The notes beneath the pieces are model-generated. The model made no database searches. It saw only the letters and a list, made by a program, of their open reading frames with translations, and was not told the DNA's origin. Shown one piece after another: positions 21,836 through 32,699 of a DNA stretch of 64,000 nt (position 1 is the stretch's first letter; each line of letters opens with the position of its first letter). This stretch comes from Yponomeuta sedellus. Lineage: Eukaryota > Arthropoda > Insecta > Lepidoptera > Yponomeutidae. The stretch spans positions 17,909,143 to 17,973,142 of the forward strand of contig OW203724.1 of NCBI GenBank assembly GCA_934045075.1, read 5' to 3'. The position numbers and the translations under genes were made by a program.

Positions 21836-22382
21836 GAAAATATTGAATAAGTAACCAAGTGTGATAGTAGGCATTCTGCTATCAAATCTTGTCAAATGAT
21901 TAGGGTACCTATATAATGCATGTAAATGCAATAAATTTTATGTCCTAAAAATTAAGTAGGTACCTAAATACAAATTAATATTAATTATTTTCATTTCAGA
22001 TCTTTGTTGCCAAACACAACAACATTGAAATTAAAAGTACGCATTCTGCTCTTATTTGTTTAATTTTAGTACATTTGCAAAGGTATGTATGACAACCAAT
22101 AAACTGACACAAACATAAATTTTCATAAAAGTGGGTATGAAACATGCTATGGAAACTAGTTTCAGATTCAAATTCATAAGTTTTATTCAAAGTTCAAACA
22201 AAATATTACTTTATGAACATCAAATTCACAGTTAATAGAGTTTGTGGAGAAGAAACTAAGGAAAATTTCCACATTTATTCTTTTCAAAACAGTCTTAGTT
22301 TAATTAACTAACTTTAAAAAATATTAATATAATTTAGCCTCTAAATAGGTTTTTATAATATACTTTTTTTGCACAGAGTGCT
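21836..22382. other. AT-rich spacer with a SINE-T tail relic
   Basis: Only TAGCCTCTAAATAGGTTTTT at 22338-22357 is recognised, a leftover SINE-T end. Nothing else is seen. Confidence 0.4.
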
Positions 22383-23460
22383 CTATGCACAAAATATTAG
22401 ATTTACTAAAAGCCAAGAATAATACCCAAGAACGTATTCATTATTATTTTTAGATTTTAGTAAATTTAATATTTTATGCATAGCTTCCATATGCATCCGA
22501 GATATTTCCACAAATGTTTTTAATGCATCTGCAATAACTAAGGTAGCCTCTGCTTGTTTTTCTTCTGCAGCCACCCTTCTTCTCTCCAAGTCAATGACCC
22601 AATCTGATGAAACACCTACAAATAAAATAGTAGTGTGAAATAAAGTTTGTGAATATTATAATTATTATGTAATTATTAAAAGGCAAATTCGACACGTTTA
22701 TTCATTTAACTCTAGGGATTCAGTGACGTAGTTTTAGTCACATTATCATCGCCCTTTATTATGACATAGATTTAATCGAGTTTGTAGTAAATTAAACATA
22801 AAACATACTTGTGGCAGAACAGATCTTGGACGTCTTGGGATCCAACGAGGGCGCCTTACTGGACTTTCGCGGTCACCTATGAGTACATGAAAGTAAAGAA
22901 TTTTTAAATTTTACATTTAAACACAAAACTGTCACGCCAATTTTCTAGAGGGGTTGACTTATTAAATAAAAAATATTTGACCTTTTAATAAAGCTAACTT
23001 AACACGTTTATTCTAATGGAAATATAATTCGTCAAAAATTTATTATGATTTCATCATCATCAACCCATTATGACCCCACCGAAGGGCACGGGTCTCTTCC
23101 CTGAGGAAGGTACAGGCCATACTCCACCATAGGGGCAAGTGTGGATTGGTGGAGGCTTGTAATACTAGTGGTTGGTTTTACTGTCAGAAGTTTTCAAACC
23201 GCCATAAGGCCTCTGACTTGCCTTAACGGCTGCCATCTATATACGGCAGCCTGCAACAATTGCTTATTATGATTTGAATGTTTATTATTTTTAGCTAACA
23301 CATTAACATGGAAATAAAGGATGTAAGATATAACAGCAAGTTCGCCTTTTATAGATACAGGCAGATTATATTTGTTAAACATAGTAAAAATAATGATGAT
23401 ACAAATTAATATCTTACCGGCTGGTGGTGGAGGCTGTTCATGTTGGTTGCTAGGTATAAA
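22383..23460 (-). pseudogene. Possible multi-exon coding remnant, basic C-terminal helix
   Basis: Read on the minus strand, a segment at about 23411-23450 (QHEQPPPPAG) ends at a GTAAG donor. A second at about 22806-22860 (SSLDPKTSKICSATS) also ends at a GT donor. The last starts after TTATTTGTAG near 22620 and runs DWVIDLERRRVAAEEKQAEA then ALKTFVEISRMHMEAMHKIL to a stop. Charged coiled helices like the last one often end the second (DNA-binding) protein of Harbinger transposons and MADF/SANT-type proteins. That fits the transposase remnant nearby, but I cannot identify it. The 5' exons were not found and a SINE-5S sits inside. It could equally be a host gene fragment. Confidence 0.4.
23051..23265 (-). 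mobile_element. SINE-5S copy, head truncated
   Basis: The minus-strand 3' part ends GGGTTGATGATGATGA. The body includes TCTGACAGTAAAACC and CCATACTCCACC complements. The 5S-like head is missing. Confidence 0.8.
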
Positions 23461-23869
23461 TAAGTCCGCTACTTATGTGCCAGATGTAAATTGAAATCAA
23501 AGGCCAAGTTTACTAGCTGATAATCGGGTCATTGACTTGTGTGCAAAAACTAATTCTTAATGAAGCTATTACTACTAGTCGGTATCTGGTTTATTTGGTA
23601 CAGTTTTATCTAAACTAGGACATGAAATGTGGAAAAGAAAGTGAAAACACTAGCCAGCAAAGGCTTACTTTTCCTTTTTCGAATCGATATACCTCCTCCA
23701 TATTTTACAGCGTCTATTTGTCACTGTCCAGTTGACAGAAAGCTATTGTTCTTAACCTCGTGTCCACCGCAATGCTCGCTTATTTTCAACGGTCGTTTCG
23801 ACTTGTATTAATAGGTGAAAGAGGAAACTGTATTTTAAAGCCACCGCACACCGGAATCGCTTGTAGCCC
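23461..23869. other. Spacer, nothing recognised
   Basis: Short open frames at 23629-23811 and 23760-23954 have no family match; the latter runs into the SINE. Confidence 0.3.
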
Positions 23870-24084
23870 CGGCTGCCTGAATGATCTTAAACGATCACGA
23901 AGGAAGCAACATAGGGCGCGTTCTGTGCATGGATGGGTGACCGTCTATCACTAACGGCTAGTGGCAATTTTCCGACCGGTTTCGTGCTTCGCAAGGAACG
24001 CGAAGCTGTTGGTGCCGGCGCTCATGGAATGGCAGTCGCCATATCAGAGGCCTTATGGGCGGCTTGATAATTTTTGACCGCCAC
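23870..24084 (+). mobile_element. SINE-5S copy with clear 5S head
   Basis: It shows GATCACGAAGGAAGCAACAT, GGGCGCGTTCTGTGC and GGATGGGTGACCG in the order and spacing of the internal promoter region of 5S rRNA. The TTCGTGCTTCGCAAGG body follows. It is truncated before the CCGTGGTGGAG part and runs into a SINE-2. Confidence 0.85.
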
Positions 24085-24275
24085 AGAGGCCGTCAACACC
24101 TCAGACACTCAGGTTTCCTCACTATGTTTATCTTCACTTTTGCGACTGGCATGCTACTGTAACTTGACAAATGTACGCAACTTAGGAAACAAAGTCATTG
24201 ATACATGCTGGGATTCGTTACGACCTCACGAATGAATAATCGTCGTTTCACTGCTGCACTGCCACCGCAATTGAT
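24085..24275 (-). mobile_element. SINE-2 copy
   Basis: The minus strand has a weak tRNA-like head (complement of GGGATTCGTTACGACC), then GTTGCGTACATTTGTCAAGT and the signature near GTGAGGAAACCTGAGTGTC. Confidence 0.6.
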
Positions 24276-24324
24276 GTACTCGTAAAAAAAGCATATTTAC
24301 CACCATACGCTCCAACGCAATTAT

Positions 24325-24455
24325 TCGCTAGCCAGCAAGATCCTACAAAGAGAAGTAACTGACTAACACTCAGCGTGCACCGACTGCACTACTTGCCCTT
24401 CCATCTGGTTCAGATTCCATCTGGTACACATGAAGGTTATCTGGCGCAGCACCCC
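24325..24455 (-). mobile_element. 5' end of the GC-rich element family
   Basis: GCTAGCCAGCAAGATCCTAC, AAGAGAAGTAACTGAC and GTGCACCGACTGC match, with changes, 39497-39640 inside the large GC-rich insertion. A second family copy therefore existed here, now only an end fragment. Confidence 0.6.
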
Positions 24456-24614
24456 AATAAGATTAGATTTGATTATGAACATTGAACAATAGTGTCGCCA
24501 ATAGTAATATATTTTGTTACTTTTATCTCCGCTTAAGCTCATTTTACACATAGTGAGAGTTTGTGTCGGCCCGCTGCGAACTAAAAGTGACTTGAGGGTA
24601 GACAAGGTACCAAC

Positions 24615-24712
24615 AATAATAGATAGATCGAATATTATTCATTGTACACTGAAATTGAAGCAACAGAAACATATAAAAATATAGTACAATTGGCGGCCTA
24701 ATAATAATAATA
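24615..24712 (+). mobile_element. Dispersed repeat (TTGTACACTGAAA type)
   Basis: ATAGATCGAATATTATTCAT, TGTACACTGAAATT and ACAATTGGCGGCC recur at 42440-42530. It is probably the 3' end of a LINE. Confidence 0.5.
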
Positions 24713-24975
24713 GACTGCACTCGCCACTTCAGTCTACCTTTGACCACGGCAACTGCAACGCTGCCGAAACGTCGGGAATTAAGGTAATTACGTTTTACCT
24801 GGTGGGATGACGATCTGCAAAAGACTGCCAGCAGATGGATGCGACAAGCTGAAGACAGGGCGCTATGGCGCTCTTTAGGGGAGGGCTGTATCCAACAGTG
24901 GATTAATATAGCCTGAAGATGAAGAAGAAGACGTTTTACCTGATGGATAATCGCGATTAGACCCGTGCAGTATAT
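24713..24975. mobile_element. Foldback element interrupted by an RTE tail
   Basis: GACCACGGCAACTGCAACGC, GCCGAAACGTCGGGAATTAA and, beyond the insert, TAATCGCGATTAGACCCGT belong to the family best seen at 41725-41854. The insert is 24802-24930. Confidence 0.65.
24802..24930 (+). mobile_element. RTE-clade LINE 3' end, 129 bp, with target duplication
   Basis: It encodes the typical RTE C-terminus: WWDDDLQKTASRWMRQAEDR, then WRSLGEGCIQQW and INIA-stop, followed by GAAGATGAAGAAGAAG. ACGTTTTACCTG is directly repeated at 24790-24801 and 24931-24942. It is therefore an insertion truncated at its 5' end, not a relic of a longer copy. Confidence 0.85.
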
Positions 24976-24994
24976 AACTGAGTTCATTTTCGGC

Positions 24995-25155
24995 AAGCGC
25001 AGCGTAAGAGAACCAGCCAGAAGGTGGACAGAAGACCTCATCCAAGTGGCAGGAAGACGCTGAATTCAAGCTGCTTCCACCCGGTCTTTCTGGAAATCCA
25101 TGGAGGAGGCCTATATCCAGTAGTGGACTTCTTGTGGCTGAATAGTGTTGATGAT
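24995..25155 (+). mobile_element. Second RTE tail, different subfamily
   Basis: The translation gives EPARRWTEDLIQVAGRR, a stop, then FWKSMEEAYIQ, the same C-terminal pattern as above but clearly diverged. It ends GTTGATGATC. It is degenerate. Confidence 0.65.
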
Positions 25156-25192
25156 CAAGTTCATTTTAGTATACGTACCTATTCAAATATAC

Positions 25193-25800
25193 AACGGGTC
25201 TAATCACGATTACTTATTAATAATAATATTGGCCTTTTTGCATCTACTTAATGAGATGATTTATACAGCGGCCAGTGATATCTTCACTCACACTAGATGG
25301 GTGACGCGACGACTCTGACGCTGTAGTGCCTGGGACATGGTTTCATAGATGGTGTAGGCTTGCCCAGCACCTATACCATCCTGACAGCTGAGTCAGCCTA
25401 GCCCACAGGAAAGACTAGTCAATACGTGCGGAGCCAACCAAGGAAAACATCGTGAGGAAACCCGGGCTTCCTCACAATGTTTTCCTTCACCGTTAGCGTG
25501 TAGTATTGCGACTACAAATTCACAAATGTACGTAACTATGAAATTAAACAAAGTTGGTACATGCCCGCACTCGGGATCGAACCTAAGGCTCTCGCTTGCC
25601 AGTCCATGGTTCTACCCACCGAGCTACCACCGCATTAGGTAAAACGTACTTATCTTATTTACCAACGTTTCGGCAGCGTTACAATTGCCGTGGTCTCGGG
25701 TAGACTGAAGTGGCGAGTACAGTCAATTATTGTGGGAAGTCACTTTTAATTTTTCGCAGCTGGCCGACACACAACCCTCACTACGCCGACGGACAGGTCC
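25193..25800. mobile_element. Foldback element split by a SINE-2
   Basis: Left part ACGGGTCTAATCACGATTAC (25195-25214) and right part AGGTAAAACGTACTTATC with CGTTTCGGCAGCGTTACAAT (25636-25700) are the two sides of the foldback family. The tRNA-headed SINE-2 at about 25230-25635 lies between them. Confidence 0.6.
25230..25635 (-). mobile_element. SINE-2, nearly full length
   Basis: On the minus strand the head is GCGGTGGTAGCTCGGTGGG with box B GGTTCGATCCC. The body contains GTGAAGGAAAACATTGTGAG and GGTATAGGTGCTGGGC. The end shows CATTAAGTAGATGC. 32700-33075 is a plus-strand relative. Confidence 0.75.
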
Positions 25801-25905
25801 GTTGAAGAGGCGCGTGTCTTGTATTTACTTAGCACTGGATTCCACGTATACTTCAAATCTATATAACTATGTATGAGTATCGCGAATCATTAAGAAACAC
25901 TATTG

Positions 25906-26271
25906 CAGTCTGTTAAATTTTATAATATACTTCGCTACTTCGGCTACTATCGAATAGAATCGGATATATTCGTGTAATAGAAATATCGGAACTAATATGA
26001 CACTTAATTTCGAACTATGACAAGGTGCGTTCCGAGATGCGATGAAATCGATTACAGTGCCAATCCAAATAAGTGCAGTAGGCACAAAAACCATATTTCG
26101 TGCGAGATAATTTGGGACTCCTAAATTTGGTCAGATTCGCGCTGTAATCAATTTCATCGCATCTCGGAACGCAGGGCTAATCACGAAATCAGAGCAGAAA
26201 GTAGTAGAGTGCTTTCGGCGAAAACCGAAGCCTACTCTAGAGCCCGGTATATTTTATAAGCTAACAGACTG
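25906..26271. mobile_element. 366-bp foldback MITE
   Basis: The ends CAGTCTGTTAAATTTTATAA and complement (26247-26271) match over about 25 bases with few changes. A second inverted pair, CGTTCCGAGATGCGATGAAA and its complement, lies at about 26028-26050 and 26148-26172. No coding potential is seen. Confidence 0.75.
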
Positions 26272-26509
26272 TCCTATACGTAAGTCGGAAGATCTGTCTG
26301 CACATGTGTACGCAGCTTAACCAACGCGTTTATTTAACGTCAAGCGCAGCTACGGCGGAGGGCATGCCCGAACAGCTAATTAGGACAGTTTTATTAAAAT
26401 TCGTGGCGCATAATTTGTTAGGCTCCTTGTATTGCTGCCCGACGTTGGCGGAGCCCAATAGTAGGATAATGTGTTTGGCTCGCATAAAGGCGAAAGTTTG
26501 TGTTTGTGT
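26272..26509. other. Spacer, nothing recognised
   Basis: A 71-codon frame runs into the next SINE. No family is identified. Confidence 0.3.
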
Positions 26510-26662
26510 GTGTACGTAACACAAAGAATGTTGTAAAGAGGTTCGAAATTTCACCGATGCTGGTGAGTCGCCCATTAGCTCAGTTGGAAAGAGCGCTGGC
26601 ACGGATAGCCAGAGGTCGCGGGTTCGAATCCGTGGAATTTTTGGCCTCTAAATAGGTTTTTA
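26510..26662 (+). mobile_element. SINE-T copy
   Basis: It has GTAAAGAGGTTCGAAATTTC, box A TAGCTCAGTTGG, box B GGTTCGAATCC and the end TAAATAGGTTTTTAAA. Part of the acceptor-like 3' strand (CGGCATGGGT) is deleted. Confidence 0.85.
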
Positions 26663-27084
26663 AAATATTTGTAGCTTCTTCTATTATTTGTGATTTTAAT
26701 AAAATTTGGTATGGAGTTAGCTGATGCCCTGGATTAACACGTGGGCTACGTTTTATTACAGGAAAATATCTAATTTCTATGGAAACAAATCGATAAACAC
26801 CGCGGGATACAGCTAGCTTTACCATAATAGTCAATTAGAGGAACAAAGGGCTCAACCACGATATTTGCACTGACAACTGCACAAAGGGTGTGACGGTGCA
26901 CCGGACAATGATGCATTAATGTGTAACACGCGTACAAATTGTAATGAGTGCTTCAGAAATGCACAATGCACAATGGACAAAATAAAAAATAATTACCTAC
27001 ACTCTTAAATTTTTTTCCGGGAAAATAGATGAATCTTAGAGCCTAGGTTGAGGTAATGGATTTGAGCTGCTATAATGATTGACG
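26663..27084. other. Spacer, nothing recognised
   Basis: AT-rich with no gene, RNA or repeat that I can name. Confidence 0.3.
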
Positions 27085-27285
27085 ACATCTGTGGCGCAGC
27101 GGTAGCATATCTGCCTACCACGCAAAAGGTCCCGGCTTCGAACTCCGACTGGGGACAAAAAACCCCAGGGCGTGGATGTTTATATCTGTGATGTCGTTGT
27201 TTCTGGTTCCCACGACACAGGGTATCCTAGTGTGGGCCAGAAACATTGCATGTGTCTGTATGTAAAATGTTATGTTATGTAAATT
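27085..27285 (+). mobile_element. tRNA-headed SINE with LINE-like tail
   Basis: The head TGTGGCGCAGCGGTAGCATA and box B-like GGCTTCGAACTCC are followed by GACTGGGGAC. The tail has CCCACGACACAGGGTATCCT and GTGTGGG. That tail motif also occurs, inverted, twice at 63670-63840, suggesting a shared LINE 3' end. Confidence 0.65.
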
Positions 27286-27804
27286 AATTTTGAAAGTAAA
27301 ACAAAAGAACTCGAATCAACAAAACCGGAAGTACGTCATCAATCAAGATCCTACGCTGTCAATTTCTAGTGATACCACGACTCGATATAAGAACTCTTGA
27401 AATAAACAAACTCAATAAGAAATAAAATGCTATAAAATCAATTTTATTTCAACTCAAAGAATTTAAATTCTGTTTGCTAAATGTCAATGAACAATTTAAA
27501 ATGTAATCCGGCGTCTTCGGGACGTGGTGTCAACCACACTACTTTACTAGGCTTACATAAAACGGCAGCAGGGAAAATAAACTCCACTCAGACCATCTTT
27601 TCTCAAGTCATATTTGATCTAATACACCAGCTGCCACCTACTATTATTTATGATTGCCATCAATAACTTACACATCTATCCTATAATAAGATTTGAGTGT
27701 AAGAAAGTACTGTCCAAATGGCTGCTAAGCCAGAGCTATGAGGAAACGGAACTCTTGTTACAACATGTTAGTTAAATGTAATTAGTTTAATAAACATGAA
27801 AAAA
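27286..27804. other. Spacer, nothing recognised
   Basis: One 61-codon frame (27481-27666) begins ATG but matches no family I know. Confidence 0.3.
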
Positions 27805-27875
27805 TATAAAACACACACACACACACACTCACACACAAACAAACACACCCTCACTCTCACACACAGACACACCAC
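27805..27875. repeat. CA-rich microsatellite
   Basis: Interrupted ACACAC runs. Confidence 0.9.
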
Positions 27876-27944
27876 ATTTCTATAACTTAACCAGCTTTAT
27901 AAAAATAAGATTCAATAGTTAATTTTAGTTGTTCAACCTTTATG

Positions 27945-28070
27945 AGTTGTGGAAGAGCGGGTTTCCCTGGCACAGGTATTTTATACTTACAAGGAAATCC
28001 CAGCAAAAGTGTATGTAAGAATAATTTTGGTTGTATGAATAAATATTTTGTATTTGTATTTTGTATAACT
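27945..28070 (+). mobile_element. LINE 3' end (TTCCTGGCACAGG type)
   Basis: GGGTTTCCCTGGCACAGGTA, then AAGGAAATCCC, then AATAAATATTTTGTATTTG. It shares the order and end with 31546-31651. Confidence 0.6.
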
Positions 28071-28089
28071 TTAAATGCCAAAGCATTAA

Positions 28090-29027
28090 TGAATTGTCTT
28101 ACAACAGTAAGGAAAACATAAGTGCAGCGGCCAAATACACGATACTAAGACTTCTCATCTGGTCACAAGGCAGTGGGCTTCTTCGTGTTTTTGATTTATA
28201 TAATTGAACTCCTAGAATCTATTAATATCTCGCCAACGACATGGCTTGTTCAGTACAGTCTTGTACTTGTACAGTCGACAACACATCACCCTATTTACAC
28301 CTTATACATCGTATGTTGGCCAAATGGTCTCTTTGGCGGTGCAGCGTGGCAATGCTGCCAACGTGTTGGGAGTCTTTTGGTTCAAATATTTTCCGGAGTG
28401 TTTTTTCAGCTAGGATAATAATTTATTGAATGCTTAGTTTATTTCTGCTGAGTTGTTCTGTGTTCTTGACGAAAATTTATTTGATATTGTACTGTGCATA
28501 TTTTTATTTTCATTTGACTAGGTAACATTATGGTTTAATGAAAGCTCATTGTAGATGCCAATAATTTTTTATTTTGTTTTGTTTAATAATCGAATTACAA
28601 TTAAATATCTATTTTTAAATAATTAAATTAAACTTTCATACAGACGCTGGTGCCTATGATACAGTTTAATTCAACACTAGAATAGGTACCAACGGACCAT
28701 CCTTGTATTCAAAGGAACTAGATTTATATATTTTACCCACAAAGTTAGTAAGTAACGAAAAATTGTACTTCACTTTTTATGAACAATAAATATTTTTTAT
28801 CTTATCTTATCTTTTATACATTTTAGTTGCAAATTCGCCCGTAATACAACGGAGCAGAGAGCATGGATATATAGTATGATGTGCCGTCGACTGTACTACC
28901 GTGCAAACATGATACCGACCTTGTACAATTATTAAATCCAAATTTAACTACACTAACGAACTGGCTTTACACCATAATTTAGAAATAAACTTTATAATAT
29001 ATGCCTGCTACAAAAAAGTTACTATAT
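28090..29027. other. Spacer with a LINE tail relic
   Basis: GAACAATAAATATTTTTTATC with TTATC repeats at 28780-28815 looks like a LINE 3' tail. Frames at 28173-28429 show no family. Otherwise nothing is seen. Confidence 0.35.
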
Positions 29028-29128
29028 TTTAGAGGTCGCGGGTTCAAGTCCCGGCATGAGTGGAATTTTTAGCCTCTAAATAGGTTTTTAAAATTGTTTT
29101 AGCATGGGTTAGTGCAACAAATAGATTA
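29028..29128 (+). mobile_element. SINE-T fragment
   Basis: It runs from AGAGGTCGCGGGTTCAAGTC (altered box B) through TAGCCTCTAAATAGG to GGGTTAGTGCAACAAATAG. The first half of the head is lost. Confidence 0.75.
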
Positions 29129-29910
29129 TAATCATTTTAGAGGTTTTCGATGAGCATGACAAAAACTAGGTTTATGTATAGCTGTTGAGACTTTTGTTTT
29201 TGTATCTATCAAGTAAAATATATATGTGTTGTTCTTGTTTTACTGCCGCACACAGAGATATCGATTAAAGTTAATGTTTATTCAAATATCATTATCGTTC
29301 ACTTATTATCAATGAAACAGTAAAAGACAACAACATACTTAATCAGAGATTAACTTTAATTGACGTTTCCGAGTGCGTCGGTTAAAGTCCATGAGAATTA
29401 ATAATGTTTATAATAATATACACTTAGCCGCGCCCTAGCAGGGTTCTCTTTTGGTGCTATAAATACTCATTTAAGACCTTATGTACAGCAAGGAAGATAA
29501 TAAACGTGAATTCTATTTTATACTGTGAAAGCGATGATTTTTTCCCGAAATACTGAGGTGTCAATATCTTATTAGCTACCAAAACGACCGATCGTGCCAT
29601 AGGTGTTATCCAGTCCTAGGTCCCCGATTTAGATTCTCTGTCGCGGATGCTAAAAATCACCATTTGCATGATTAAGAGATTAATCTGACACTTTTAGCAA
29701 AAACGATCTTTCAAAAGTATAGTTTTTCCATTGATGGCGCATGGAGCCTCCCTTAATAAGGCCTGGGTAGTATGATTTTTTTTTATTGGTTTTGGACTCT
29801 ATTTTAAGGTAATAATGTTCAATTTTCCCCTTGCCCACTTAAAAGATAAGGCACTACGCGGTGCTAGTTAGCGCCACTATTGGAATAAAAATCACAACTT
29901 GTTTTATCAT
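29129..29910. other. Spacer, nothing recognised
   Basis: I see no open frame, RNA gene or repeat that I can support. Confidence 0.3.
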
Positions 29911-30048
29911 TATACTATTTTTATTTTTAATGCACTAACCCGTGCTAAGGACAATTTTAAAAAACCTATTTAGAGGCTAAAAATTCCACCCACGCCGGGA
30001 TTCGAACCCGCGACCTCGTGCCAGCGCTCTTCCAATTGAGCTAATGGT
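29911..30048 (-). mobile_element. SINE-T copy with deletion in the head
   Basis: From the tail complement ATTTTTAATGCACTAACCCG through the end motif and box B to CCAATTGAGCTAATGG. Part of the anticodon-like arm (TCTGGCTATC) is deleted. Confidence 0.8.
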
Positions 30049-30061
30049 TTGGTTAATTGTT

Positions 30062-30175
30062 TTATCATCATCATTTTCACCTCACCTCTGCTCCGCTGTT
30101 GGCTATAGGCTTTTCCCCCAAAGTATCCTCTTGCCAGCTCCAGCTGCATCCACGGACCCTCCACCTACTCTACGA
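30062..30175 (-). mobile_element. RTE tail, degenerate
   Basis: The minus strand has GTGGATGCAGCTGGAGCTGG and a TGATGATGATAAAAC end, the pattern of an RTE 3' terminus with a GAT-type tail. Confidence 0.5.
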
Positions 30176-30435
30176 TTATGTTTGTCCGTTCACAACTTGT
30201 TATATAATACGTTTTTTTTAAGTGACCATCATATATCCAAACAACTGTGACAACTACACTGACCTGCAAAACCAAGTACAGTTTTAATTTAATTTTACCC
30301 TAAACTACCCAAAATTGAGATTTTTTTGCAACCATGATGTCTTAAAAGAAGGTTACCTGCTATGGAGGTTTAATGCACAAAATTAAACTCTTTTTCGAGT
30401 CATTTTTTCTTTGGAGTACTCGTAATAGAGTGATG

Positions 30436-30590
30436 GTGTGATCGCCCTCCGACCGGGTGGGATGACGATCTGTGAAAAGCTGCCGGCAGATGATGGATGC
30501 GGCAAGCTGAAGACAGGGCGCTATGGTGCTCATTAGGGCAGGGCTATGCCCAGCAGTGGATTACATAATATAGCCTGAAGAAGAAATAGT
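30436..30590 (+). mobile_element. RTE tail
   Basis: GGGTGGGATGACGATCTGTG, CGGCAGATGATGGATGCGGC, AGGGCGCTATGGTGCTCATT and AGCAGTGGATTACA are followed by TAGCCTGAAGAAGAA. It is the same family as 24802-24930. Confidence 0.8.
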
Positions 30591-30857
30591 GTGATACATA
30601 GTTTTACTGGCCAGTATATTTTGTATAGAACCTAAGAGAACGCCCACTTTCGGAAAATCTACTTTAAATTCCTAGACTCTTAGACCTAGTTAGTAGGCTC
30701 TGAAAAGAGCTATAACATCTTTTAACATTTACTATGTCTACTTTTTCCAAAGACGCGTTTTAAACGAAGAAAATTATGTTTTATTCCGCTGTTGGGCTAG
30801 TTAGCACAGCGTAGCGCCTTAAAACCTTTGTCTTAAGTAAAATTGACTTTCTTGTCT
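30591..30857. other. Spacer, nothing recognised
   Basis: No supported feature. Confidence 0.3.
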
Positions 30858-31070
30858 TGACGGCCTCGGTGGCGCAGCGGTTTGGCACGCTGATTGTAAA
30901 ACTGAAGGTCTCGGGTTAGCCGGGTAAAACTAGGAAACGAACCTTTCTAGTTTGTCTCGGGTCTTGGATGTTATCTATGTATTTATTGTATTAAATCTAT
31001 CGTCGTGTTAGACCTATAACACAAGTCATATAGTTGTACATAGTATATGGGCTAACAAGATCTGTGTAAT
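30858..31070 (+). mobile_element. tRNA-headed SINE, box B damaged
   Basis: CGGCCTCGGTGGCGCAGCGG is a clear box A region. Where box B should be, GGTCTCGGGTTAGCCGGGTA has lost bases. The tail contains CGTGTTAGACCTATAACACA. Confidence 0.55.
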
Positions 31071-31545
31071 ATATGTCCATTAATATATTTTTATTTATTT
31101 GTAACTTATTTCATTGTATTGAGCCTCCACCCACATTTAAGCCTCCGGTAAATAATTAATGACGTGTGACCTAGGCTGTGACTTTGGTAGCCGTTGTCGA
31201 TTCATCGGAAATTGAAAATACACTGCAAAGATCGGCTGAAAATGTAAAATCGTCCAATTTCCTCAGCCGCAACAGGAGATCGAAGAATAAGAGAGGTAAA
31301 TTTGTCGATAAAATTCCCCAGTTTAAAGTAAGTCGGCAATTTTCCCCACTCAAATCCGGTTAATCAAGACGCGCCGATTCAGCGAGGAAACTTTGCACAG
31401 AAGGTTAGCATTTAATCGAAGGATAGGATTACCTGAAACGCGGTTCAAAAAATGTGTCAAAGTACACCTTGTGCCAAATGGGCTACTATAAAAATAAAGG
31501 ATTATTTAGATGACAATGACGTCTGGGATTAAATGACGTTTGGGG
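31071..31545. other. Spacer, nothing recognised
   Basis: A 61-codon frame at 31178-31363 is basic but has no recognisable motif. Confidence 0.3.
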
Positions 31546-31651
31546 CTTCCTGGCACAGGTGTCTATACACTTAATAGGAAGTCCCCACCACTGTGTAAAA
31601 TTAATGTTAAGTTGATAAAGAAATAAATATTTTTGTATTTTGTATTTGTAT
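31546..31651 (+). mobile_element. LINE 3' end (TTCCTGGCACAGG type)
   Basis: GGGGCTTCCTGGCACAGGTG, AATAGGAAGTCCCC and AATAAATATTTTTGTATTTT. It is a better copy of the family at 27945-28070. Confidence 0.65.
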
Positions 31652-31879
31652 TAAAGCCAGTAGACTTTCTATTGCGTTCGCTACAAAATTCTTACTTTTT
31701 TGCGCCACGAAATACGTGACTTACACCATTATATTACCTGTGTAGTTTCACGACGCAAACAGCGCGTTTTCAATGTAAAGAGTCGCGACTTTTTTGTACA
31801 TTAATTGTCAAATCCTTTTGAGGTATATGTTCCTCAATAAGATTTGACATTAAATTGTCAAATCTTTCTAGGAACCAAG

Positions 31880-32335
31880 CCGAGGCGGTGGCGGTCATTT
31901 CATTCAATGATTGAGCCCGTACTCGTCCACACCTGGATATAGACCTCCTCTTCCACGAAGGTACGATACTTTTGTCCATCCTCAGCCAATCTTATTCAGG
32001 CACTGCCAGCAATCCGTATCAGGTCGTCGTCCCAGCGAGCTGGTAGGCATCCTACTCTCCCTATCTCTCTCCGCATATGTGACCAGCCCACTGCCACTTC
32101 AGCTTGCCAATTTTATACGCTATGTCAGTCACCTTAGTTCATTGGCAAATTGTCTCAGTCATTAAGCCCGTTCTATAGCGCGCTTAGTGACTTTGAACCG
32201 GTGGGCTAGTCCTGCCGTCAGTGCCCACGACTAAGCTCCGTAGTTCATAACTGGCAGAACTCGCTTGCTTAAGTGTCTTTAGGTGCCCAGAAACGTAACT
32301 TCATCCTTACTTCTTTGAATCTGAATCTTGAGAAT
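31880..32335 (-). pseudogene. RTE-clade LINE C-terminal fragment
   Basis: Minus-strand frames read KVTDIAYKIGKLKWQWAGHI, then GCLPARWDDDLIRIAGSA, then RTFVEEEVYIQVW. Interface residues such as WAGH and RWDDD are hallmarks of the RTE C-terminal region. The frame is broken by stops and shifts. The endonuclease and catalytic palm are not present here. Confidence 0.75.
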
Positions 32336-32699
32336 GATACTTAAAGTAAAGATGGTACTGCTAGTTGAGAATATAGGATTTACTTACATCCGTCTCTAAG
32401 GGCGAATAGGTCTTATTTATAAAATTTCGATTCCACTAAAATACTCTTAAGATGATTTAAAGACACAAACCGGCTCCAGGTTCTGCTGAATCGTCTGTAT
32501 CTGCGGTACGTTCCGCTATAGAGGCGGCCGGCTGTAATGGTATTGGGAAGCCATCAGCGCAGCCTCTAAGCAAGCCCAGATTAAACGATTTAGCGTAGAT
32601 GCGCTGCACTGCAAGTGCAGATAGTTTTTAGTGGGATTGCAGAGGGTTAAGTTGTTATACCGCTGTTTAGTCTGTATTTGTTGGGTTGGGACTTAATTT
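32336..32699. other. Spacer, nothing recognised
   Basis: No supported feature. Confidence 0.3.

Noticed and set aside
24544..25041. 165-codon minus-strand frame
   Set aside because: It crosses three different repeats (a LINE end, a foldback and an RTE tail on the other strand), so it cannot be a single conserved protein.
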